From Candidatus Staskawiczbacteria bacterium RIFOXYC1_FULL_38_18 (GTDB lineage: Bacteria > Patescibacteriota > Minisyncoccia > Minisyncoccales > Staskawiczbacteraceae), in the NCBI GenBank assembly GCA_001822095.1, contig MHPP01000019.1, forward strand, positions 1 to 44,837: a stretch of DNA of 44,837 nt, written 5' to 3'. This document shows, in pieces, positions 1-6,456 of the stretch (the first letter of the stretch is position 1; each line of letters starts with the position of its first letter). Position numbers and translations under genes: made by a program. Under the pieces are notes generated by a model. That model did no database searches. It was given only the letters and a program-made list of their open reading frames with translations, and was not told the DNA's origin.

Positions 1-411
1 CAACACGCCATCCTCGCCCTTGCTCTGCTTTTCCATAAGCTCGAACAAATAAGCGAGCGGGGTCGTAGCGCGGGCGCCGAGTTCGGCGAGAATTGGGGCG
101 TCAAGAGACGCTTTTTCCAAACGATGGACGGCGAGGTTAGTGGCTTCGACATTCTCCTCGATTTTCCCTCCGAAGAACCTGTCAAAATCGGCACTCGTCC
201 AGCCAATGTTGGCCTTCTTCTTGGCGCTGTCGTTGGCGACGAATCTCTTCATCGCGCTTACCGAGACCATGGCAACTCGCCGAAGCAAGTCCGATGACTC
301 CCTGAGCGTCTTTTTGAGACGCTCCAACCATCGTTCCCCGTCTTCCCCAGAAAGCTTCTCGAGAAGATCCTTCAGTGGTCCACTTGCATCGCAGAGCACT
401 AGCCGACTCAT
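1..411 (-). CDS. Hypothetical protein, partial (C-terminus runs off left edge); N-terminus MSRLVLCDASGPLKDLLEKLSGEDGERWLERLKK...
   Basis: Open minus-strand frame from ATG at 411 to base 1 (137 codons, no stop); GGAG Shine-Dalgarno 5' of ATG; absent from the ORF track because it has no stop in the window. Visibly more GC-rich than neighbours. Confidence 0.75.
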   Translation of the reverse strand, partial: MSRLVLCDASGPLKDLLEKLSGEDGERWLERLKKTLRESSDLLRRVAMVSVSAMKRFVANDSAKKKANIGWTSADFDRFFGGKIEENVEATNLAVHRLEKASLDAPILAELGARATTPLAYLFELMEKQSKGEDGVL

Positions 412-569
412 GGTCAGCTCCTTCGCAAAAGAGTAATCTTGTCCGCCGAGGTGGCAGTCATAGCCAGAAAACACTGATTTTGTATCCGTATCTTTTGGCT
501 ACAACTGCATTCCGCAAGTAATTTTATGCTATAAATGTGCTAATTTCACTATGTATTAATCATAGCATA

Positions 570-1766
570 TTAAAGACCTCTTGTCAAGTTTTTCTCAGCC
601 AATACATCTCTTGCTATTTGGCGGTCGTCCCAGGGAATTTTTTTACCGTTTTTGACACACATCCAAGGCTCTGAGCCCTTGCCCGTAATTATTACCGTAT
701 CGTCTTGGCCGGCTGATTTTACTGCTCTTTTAATTGCTTCTTTTCTGTCTAAAATCTTTTCAGCATTTTGGCCGGCTGTTTTATAAACTTCATTAATTAT
801 ATCCATTGGGTCTTCATCATAAGGGTCTTCATTTGTAACAAAAATTTTACTGCAATATTTTTTAGCAATCTCTCCTAAAACCGGCCTTTTCCACTTGTCT
901 CTGCCGCCTCCGCAAGACCCCAAAACGCAAATTAGCTTCTTATTTTTTAAACTTTTATAAACAGCTTCCAGTTGAACCGGGGTATGGGCATAATCAACCA
1001 CAACTAAAGGATTTTTATTTACAACTTCCATTCTGCCTGCGATTCCTTTTGCATTTTCTAAAACCTTTTTACAAACCTCAAAATCAACACCGTAAACTTT
1101 TGCGGTATTAATCGCCGCCAACGCATTCATAATATTAAAATCTCCCAGCACATTTAATTCAAAATCATAATCTTTTTTGTCCTTAATTGAAAAAATTAAC
1201 TTTTTATTCGCCGGAATATCAATAAAATATTTTGCGTTCTCGTCGTCTCCGTTAATAATGTGTATATTTTTGCAGACCTTAAAAAGTTTTAATTTTTCGT
1301 TTCTGTATTTTTCAAAACTTCCATGAGATTCTATGTGCTCTTTTGATAAATTGGTAAAAACAGCTGTATCAAAATTTATAAATTTGTGGCGAAATTGCCT
1401 TATGCCCTCTGATGTCACTTCCAAAACAACAAATTTGCATTTTGCATCCAGCGCTTGTTTCAAAAATTTTTGGATGACAAAACGCCCAGGCATTGTCATT
1501 TTGTACTTATTTTCCCATTCCTTATCTCCCACCTTAAATCTTATTGAAGAAATAGAAGCAACCTTATTTCCGGCTTCTTCCAAAATTTTACAAATAAAAT
1601 CGCCCGTGGTTGATTTTCCGCTGGTGCCAGTAATTCCGATAATTTTGACGTTTTTATTCTTGCCCGGAAAACCAAAAATCATAGCTCCCAGCAAAGCCAG
1701 CTTAAAGTGGTAAACTTTCAGCAAAAACTTGGGTATAAATTTTTTAATTGTTTCTTTTAGCGTCAT
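570..1766 (-). CDS. murE: MurE-like Mur ligase (UDP-N-acetylmuramyl-tripeptide synthetase family), short N-terminal region
   Basis: GITGTSGKSTT P-loop, VFTNLSKEHIESHGSFEKY, VVDYAHTPVQLEAVYKSL, GSCGGGRDKWKRPVLGEIA, TNEDPYDEDPMDI motifs of MurE-type ligases. Confidence 0.85.
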   Translation of the reverse strand: MTLKETIKKFIPKFLLKVYHFKLALLGAMIFGFPGKNKNVKIIGITGTSGKSTTGDFICKILEEAGNKVASISSIRFKVGDKEWENKYKMTMPGRFVIQKFLKQALDAKCKFVVLEVTSEGIRQFRHKFINFDTAVFTNLSKEHIESHGSFEKYRNEKLKLFKVCKNIHIINGDDENAKYFIDIPANKKLIFSIKDKKDYDFELNVLGDFNIMNALAAINTAKVYGVDFEVCKKVLENAKGIAGRMEVVNKNPLVVVDYAHTPVQLEAVYKSLKNKKLICVLGSCGGGRDKWKRPVLGEIAKKYCSKIFVTNEDPYDEDPMDIINEVYKTAGQNAEKILDRKEAIKRAVKSAGQDDTVIITGKGSEPWMCVKNGKKIPWDDRQIARDVLAEKNLTRGL

Positions 1767-1793
1767 TGTTTTAATTTAGCACGGGAACAAAAA

Positions 1794-1815
1794 AAAGTCA
1801 GCATGCGCTGACTTT
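1794..1815 (-). terminator. Intrinsic terminator after the 69-aa ORF
   Basis: AAAGTCAGC-atgc-GCTGACTTT perfect 9-bp stem; T-run on the minus strand. Confidence 0.75.
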
Positions 1816-1829
1816 GTCGGGTTGTTATA

Positions 1830-2039
1830 TTAAGACACCCACTTTTTTATCTTATCTGACCATTTAAAAGAAAATCTCCTATTTTTAAATGATGCCTTCA
1901 GTCTTCCCGTTTGCCTATCCCTGCTCACTGAAAGTTTAGCCCTGCCAACTTTTAGAGGTAAAACAATGTTTTCATAAACAAAACGATGGTAAAGGTAGGG
2001 AGCCTTATTAAGCCCTTGCAAGACTTGTTTTGCTTTCAT
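1830..2039 (-). CDS. Small basic hypothetical protein (69 aa)
   Basis: Strong SD (GGAGG) upstream of ATG; followed by a terminator. Confidence 0.7.
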   Translation of the reverse strand: MKAKQVLQGLNKAPYLYHRFVYENIVLPLKVGRAKLSVSRDRQTGRLKASFKNRRFSFKWSDKIKKWVS

Positions 2040-2060
2040 ATAGCCTCCAAAATGTTAAGG

Positions 2061-2090
2061 AACAAAATAAAACCTCTTTTTGAGAAGAGG
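2061..2090 (-). terminator. Terminator-like hairpin directly upstream of the 69-aa gene (possible attenuator)
   Basis: Minus strand CCTCTT-ctcaaa-AAGAGG followed by TTTTATTTTGTT, ending about 12 nt before the GGAGG SD. Confidence 0.5.
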
Positions 2091-2177
2091 CAATTTCTTT
2101 TTTTAAAATTAAAATTGCGCCTTCTCTAAGAGAGGTTGATAGTGCTGATAATTATATTTTTCCCAGCTTGTTTCATA

Positions 2178-2405
2178 TTAACTAATTGCCAATAATCCTT
2201 TAATTTCTTTTATTTCATCTTCCAATTTCTCAATTCTCTTTTTATGGTCGGTCAAAATAAGCTTTTCAATTTTATCAAACCTTTTATTCACGGCATCAAA
2301 TTCGGCCTTCATTTCAACCTTTGTTGTCATTTTACTGGTAACATCATTAAATCCTTTTTGCACCATTACTGCCAAATCATCAATTGTGATATTTTCTTTT
2401 GCCAT
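2178..2405 (-). CDS. Small coiled-coil hypothetical protein (75 aa)
   Basis: ORF MAKENITIDDLAVMVQKGFNDV...KRFDKIEKLI...KRIEKLEDEIKEIKGLL, heptad-like pattern. Confidence 0.7.
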   Translation of the reverse strand: MAKENITIDDLAVMVQKGFNDVTSKMTTKVEMKAEFDAVNKRFDKIEKLILTDHKKRIEKLEDEIKEIKGLLAIS

Positions 2406-2449
2406 ATGTTTTTATTATACGCAGATAAAAACCCGTGTCAAATTATTTT

Positions 2450-2785
2450 TTATTTTTGTTCTTTTTCTATAAAAACAACCCTATGGCGCGGATCAGAAAT
2501 AGTGTGCATAATAATAATTCCCAAACCAAATGCAATAACCGGAAGCGTAATAACTGGCCGGCCGTCAAAAAATAAAAACATGCCAATTAAAAAGCACAAA
2601 AGTCCATATGTGCTGTGATGAATGTGATAACCCCAAATGATTGCATGGCGTGTATAATATCTGCGACGCAAAGCCTTGTTGGTTTTTAAGGTCAATTCAA
2701 AAAGCCACGTTATAACTATCCCAAACAACAACCAAATTAGAATATTTGTTATCATATTATTTTTTTTACTTACACTCCTACTCAC
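2450..2785 (-). CDS. Small integral membrane protein
   Basis: ORF with about three hydrophobic segments (ILIWLLFGIVITWLF, YGLLCFLIGMFLFF, VIAFGLGIIIMHT). Confidence 0.65.
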   Translation of the reverse strand: MSRSVSKKNNMITNILIWLLFGIVITWLFELTLKTNKALRRRYYTRHAIIWGYHIHHSTYGLLCFLIGMFLFFDGRPVITLPVIAFGLGIIIMHTISDPRHRVVFIEKEQK

Positions 2786-2803
2786 GCATGCAAGTAGGGT
2801 TGT

Positions 2804-2829
2804 TTTTAGGTTAACACGCGTTAACCTGA
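2804..2829. promoter_or_regulatory. Operator-like inverted repeat, copy 1
   Basis: TTTTAGGTTAACACGCGTTAACCTGA; contains AGGTTAAC-ACGC-GTTAACCT; identical 26 nt at 3033-3058, flanking the HTH gene. Confidence 0.65.
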
Positions 2830-2836
2830 CTAAAAA

Positions 2837-3028
2837 CTAACGTTTTGTTTCTGACATCAATTTACTTAAATCGACATCTTTCTTAAAAATAATGAAATTT
2901 TGACCCATTTTCTGGCCCTTAATAGAATCTCTTCTAACTCGCTTAAATACAGATATTCTACTTATTCCTAGTATTTTAGCCAACTCAGCAATTGTATAAA
3001 AATCTTTCTCTATTATTATCTTATCCAT
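2837..3028 (-). CDS. Excisionase/MerR-like helix-turn-helix DNA-binding protein (63 aa)
   Basis: DFYTIAELAKILGISRISVFKRVRRDSIKGQKMGQNFIIFKKDVD resembles an excisionase-family HTH. Confidence 0.75.
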   Translation of the reverse strand: MDKIIIEKDFYTIAELAKILGISRISVFKRVRRDSIKGQKMGQNFIIFKKDVDLSKLMSETKR

Positions 3029-3032
3029 AGTA

Positions 3033-3058
3033 TTTTAGGTTAACACGCGTTAACCTGA
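3033..3058. promoter_or_regulatory. Operator-like inverted repeat, copy 2 (upstream of HTH gene start)
   Basis: Identical 26-nt sequence to 2804-2829. Confidence 0.65.
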
Positions 3059-3079
3059 TTATACTTATTTGCACAAATA

Positions 3080-3109
3080 TTATCTCCCTAGGTTTTTTAA
3101 TGCAAGTTT
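3080..3109 (-). repeat. ruvA 3'-end copy D
   Basis: Minus strand AAA CTT GCA TTA AAA AAC CTA GGG AGA TAA = KLALKNLGR*; ruvA ends KLALKNLGK*. Confidence 0.8.
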
Positions 3110-4518
3110 TAATAAATTTCCGATTTCAAAATATCCCAGGCGGTTTTATATTGATTTTTCACAATCCCTGCCGGTATTTCATTCAATAATCCTTCTGCCT
3201 TTAAACATACTTCATCCCTCCCTTTGCCTATATTTGGTTTAATAACCGCCTTATCTAGTTTCCCCATTTGATCGGACAATAATTCTGCCAAACCCACAGA
3301 CAAAAAAGAATGCCGAGAATAACTATTTTCGCCTTCTCCTCTTTTTGAGACGGCAAGTCCTCTCAAAAGCTCTGCCACAATTCTGTCGTTTTCTGATAGT
3401 TTTGAAAAATTTCTTCCGTCTCCACCTAAACCAATATCCTCGTCTTCAACTTTTTTTAATTGTTTTTTTACATTTCTGCCCGCCTCAATCAGTTTGTCAA
3501 CGTCATAACCATGATCCCTAACTGCTTTTTCCCTTTTATCTGCTTTCGTTTCCCCGTTATAAATATATTCAGAGATTTTTGCGTGCAACAATGCAGAATT
3601 TTCAACATTAGGATTAACCAGTGCTTCTATATTATTACCCCTTTTTTGTTCTTTTTCATCTGGACGATTAGCCTCTGTTTGGACAGCCCGGCCTACTGCC
3701 ATAAATTCATTTATTTCCTGCGGGCTAAGCAAACCACTTTCGCTCAATGGCATTATTATATCTTTAATTGCAGACGTCTGCATATCTCTTACAAATTCAT
3801 CCGGCCCGGTCGGAGAAAATATATATCTTTGCATTTTTTCTTGTTCTGCTTTTTCTTGAGCCTTTTTTGCGGCTATTTCCTCGTCTATTTTTCTTTGCAT
3901 TTCCGCCACACTTGCGTTGAATTGCTCATCTTCTTTTTTTCTTCGGGCGTAATCCTCGTCTATCTCTCTTATTCTCGCTTCGTGTTGCGCGTTTAAATCT
4001 TGCTCTGGGTGATGACCATAAAAGACAGATTCTTTTCGGGATATATTTGCTGCCGCAAACATTGCGTCCATAGCGGCTTGCCTTTGTTCGGGTGTGACTC
4101 CACGTTCGGCCATGCCCGATGCCGCGACGCCGGCACCTGCCGCCATAGTCGCCTCTGGGGCTATACCGTCTGGCGATCCGTTAACCGAAATATTTTTTGT
4201 ATCTTCATAAGCTTTTTGCAATACCTTAAAATCTTCTGGATTTCCGCCAGCATCTGGATGATACTTTTTAGCCAAATCTCTATATCTTGAACCGATGTCC
4301 TCTTTAGATGCATTTTTGTCAAGGCTCAAAGTTTCCCAGCAATTACCCTTACCCAATCTTATTTCAGGAGAAGGACTATTTTGCGCCTCTTGTTGCGGAA
4401 TTTCCGGTTGTGGCGCTTGCTCAAAATTAGGGACTTGCGGTCCCGCTTCAGGAGTAGGTGATGATTCGGATGCCGGTGTTTGTTCCGGTGCTGGCGCACT
4501 TTCTGGCGATTCTGACAT
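3109..4518 (-). CDS. J-domain (DnaJ-like) protein with C-terminal domain paralogous to the 5698-6345 product
   Basis: CWETLSLDKNASKEDIGSRYRDLAKKYHPDAGGNPEDFKVLQKAYED (HPD motif); C-terminus aligns with the 215-aa ORF. Confidence 0.8.
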   Translation of the reverse strand: MSESPESAPAPEQTPASESSPTPEAGPQVPNFEQAPQPEIPQQEAQNSPSPEIRLGKGNCWETLSLDKNASKEDIGSRYRDLAKKYHPDAGGNPEDFKVLQKAYEDTKNISVNGSPDGIAPEATMAAGAGVAASGMAERGVTPEQRQAAMDAMFAAANISRKESVFYGHHPEQDLNAQHEARIREIDEDYARRKKEDEQFNASVAEMQRKIDEEIAAKKAQEKAEQEKMQRYIFSPTGPDEFVRDMQTSAIKDIIMPLSESGLLSPQEINEFMAVGRAVQTEANRPDEKEQKRGNNIEALVNPNVENSALLHAKISEYIYNGETKADKREKAVRDHGYDVDKLIEAGRNVKKQLKKVEDEDIGLGGDGRNFSKLSENDRIVAELLRGLAVSKRGEGENSYSRHSFLSVGLAELLSDQMGKLDKAVIKPNIGKGRDEVCLKAEGLLNEIPAGIVKNQYKTAWDILKSEIY

Positions 4519-4533
4519 AGTTTTTATCCGTTA

Positions 4534-4908
4534 TTATTTTTGTAATAAATTATCCAATTCTTCTCTGGCCCGCTTTAATTCTTGTTCGGTTTGCACCAAT
4601 TCTTTTTTACGTGCTAATTCTTTTTTAGTTTCTTCTAATTTATTTTTTGCATTTTCCAACTCTTCTTCTCTATAAGCTGTCCTACTTACCTCTATTACCT
4701 CATGCCATAATGCTCTACCTTCTTCTGACCCGCGTAATTCTCCTCCAACCATATGCGCTCTCTCGTCGGGAGGTAATTTTGACATTCTTTTATTTAACTC
4801 CGCTAATCTTTCTTTAGCAGTTTTTTCTCCGCCGTCATTATTATTTTCCGGACTTATTTGTTCTTCGGGCTTCTCTTGAATTAGACCCGATTCCATATTT
4901 TTTGGCAT
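4534..4908 (-). CDS. Charged coiled-coil hypothetical protein, N-terminus MPKNMES
   Basis: ORF; leader and first codons nearly identical to those of the 4940-5602 gene. Confidence 0.7.
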   Translation of the reverse strand: MPKNMESGLIQEKPEEQISPENNNDGGEKTAKERLAELNKRMSKLPPDERAHMVGGELRGSEEGRALWHEVIEVSRTAYREEELENAKNKLEETKKELARKKELVQTEQELKRAREELDNLLQK

Positions 4909-4932
4909 ATTTTTTAAAATTAATTATTTTAT
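4889..4932 (-). repeat. Leader and start-codon repeat, copy 1
   Basis: gattccatattttttggcatattttttaaaattaattattttat; 1 mismatch to 5583-5626. Confidence 0.8.
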
Positions 4933-4939
4933 TTTAATC

Positions 4940-5602
4940 TTAAAGTTTAACTCTCCTTGAATCTGGAATAAATCTACCTGCGTCAATAACATATTCAATA
5001 ACCTTGCCACCTTTTTCAGTAATACTTAAAAGAATTTTTGTTTCATCAATTTTAGATATTTCAATTTTCTGGTTTGATCCGTTGTCATATAAGTCTAAAT
5101 CCATCTGATCGTTTTGCAATGTTAGTTTATCGCCACTCAATACCATATTCATTTGATCCATAAGTTTTCTTGCGTCGGCATCGATATTAATATCCACGCG
5201 TGGCTTTTTTTCACGCTCTGCACCAACCTTCTTTCCAAGGCTTTTTGCAACCAACTCATAAGCCTTATCTTGAAACTCCCTATCCGTGATTCCCGTCAAA
5301 TTACCTTCTGAAACAATATCTCCAATATATTGCCCATCCTTATAAAGCCCAACATATTCTGCTCCTCGTATGCTACTCTTTTTGTTAGATTGAGGCTCGC
5401 CCGTAGTTATTCCATCTCCTAAATCTTGAAGAAACATATTTCTGTGCGCTTCTCTTTCAAAAACAAATTCTTCTCCCTTTTCTCTTCTTTGACTATTTTT
5501 TCTTTCTTGCAAAATCCTCTCAATTTCCTCTGTTGAAAGCTCTGATATCGGCCTATTCTCTCCTCCCTCATTAGAAGGAAATGAATCCATATTTTTTGGC
5601 AT
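4940..5602 (-). CDS. Hypothetical protein (220 aa), N-terminus MPKNMDS
   Basis: ORF with repeated leader. Confidence 0.7.
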   Translation of the reverse strand: MPKNMDSFPSNEGGENRPISELSTEEIERILQERKNSQRREKGEEFVFEREAHRNMFLQDLGDGITTGEPQSNKKSSIRGAEYVGLYKDGQYIGDIVSEGNLTGITDREFQDKAYELVAKSLGKKVGAEREKKPRVDINIDADARKLMDQMNMVLSGDKLTLQNDQMDLDLYDNGSNQKIEISKIDETKILLSITEKGGKVIEYVIDAGRFIPDSRRVKL

Positions 5603-5626
5603 ATTTTTTAAAATTAATTATTTTAT
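5583..5626 (-). repeat. Leader and start-codon repeat, copy 2
   Basis: gaatccatattttttggcatattttttaaaattaattattttat; 43/44 identical to 4889-4932. Confidence 0.8.
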
Positions 5627-5632
5627 ATAATA

Positions 5633-5692
5633 TTATCTCCCTAAGTTTTTTAATGCAAGTTTTACACGCTCCTCGATTGATATCATTTTCAT
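5633..5692 (-). repeat. ruvA 3'-end copy C, forming mini-ORF MKMISIEERVKLALKNLGR*
   Basis: GAG GAG CGT GTA AAA CTT GCA TTA AAA AAC TTA GGG AGA TAA vs ruvA GAA GAA CGC GTA AAA CTT GCA TTA AAA AAT TTA GGG AAA TAA. Confidence 0.85.
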
Positions 5693-5697
5693 TTTTA

Positions 5698-6345
5698 TTA
5701 CAAGGCTGATTCAAAAATTGCAAAAGCTATTTCATATTGCTTTCTTTTAGCCCCTGGTGAAATATTTTTTAAGGCGGCGTCTTTCTTTTTTAAAAATTCT
5801 TCCGGCCCAACGCTTATCGCCCTTTGGGCCACCTCTCTGGAAGAGGGGACATCTTGTTGTCGAAGAATGTGCCTTACGGTTTCATTATCCGGATCTGGCT
5901 GAGCTTCCACTTGCGCAATTTTTCTCATTTGCCTTGATAATTCATATGCAAGTCCCACAGAAGCATCTGAGTGACAAACATAATCTTTTTCTCCTCCGCC
6001 GGTTTTAGACTCAACTAATCCCAAAAGCGAAAGTGCATGATTTCTCATATCTTCTGATAATGAAGAAAAAGTTCCATCCCCTCCGTTGTCTGCCTCTCTG
6101 TCATATAATTGCTGAAGTTGCTTTTTGATTTCTTTTCCTCTCTGAGAAAGAGTTTCCGCATTATATCCGCATTGCTTGAGCCTTTCTGCCCTTTTGGCGG
6201 GGTCTTTTTCGCCACCATAAATGTTTTTATCTATTTCCTCATAAAGCATTGAAGAATTTTCGTATCTAGGAGTTAGTAGTGCCTCTGCTTTATTTAATTT
6301 TTCTTCTTCGCGCTCTGAAGATGATTCTCTTCTATTTCCTTCCAT
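5698..6345 (-). CDS. Hypothetical protein (215 aa), paralogous to the C-terminal half of 3109-4518
   Basis: AEALLTPRYENSSMLYEEIDKNIYGGEKDPAKRAERLKQCGYNAETL...KKQL...NGGDG vs EALVNPNVENSALLHAKISEYIYNGETKADKREKAVRDHGYDVDKL...KKQL...LGGDG. Confidence 0.8.
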   Translation of the reverse strand: MEGNRRESSSEREEEKLNKAEALLTPRYENSSMLYEEIDKNIYGGEKDPAKRAERLKQCGYNAETLSQRGKEIKKQLQQLYDREADNGGDGTFSSLSEDMRNHALSLLGLVESKTGGGEKDYVCHSDASVGLAYELSRQMRKIAQVEAQPDPDNETVRHILRQQDVPSSREVAQRAISVGPEEFLKKKDAALKNISPGAKRKQYEIAFAIFESAL

Positions 6346-6377
6346 ATTTTTATTAATTTATTTTATTTTATATAATA

Positions 6378-6407
6378 TTATCTCCCTAAATTTTTTAAGG
6401 CAAGTTT
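6378..6407 (-). repeat. ruvA 3'-end copy B
   Basis: AAA CTT GCC TTA AAA AAT TTA GGG AGA TAA = KLALKNLGR*. Confidence 0.8.
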
Positions 6408-6456
6408 TATACACTTTTTTGCAAATTAACACGTAATAACCTACACTTTAAAAATT

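Noticed and set aside
140-436. Plus-strand 98-aa ORF in the track
   Set aside because: Fully overlapped by the longer minus-strand open frame (1-411) that has a good SD; the plus-strand product is Ser-rich antisense-type sequence.
2804-3058. CRISPR-like reading of the two identical 26-nt repeats
   Set aside because: Only two copies, separated by a gene; operator or recombination sites fit better. No CRISPR array or cas gene was seen in the window.
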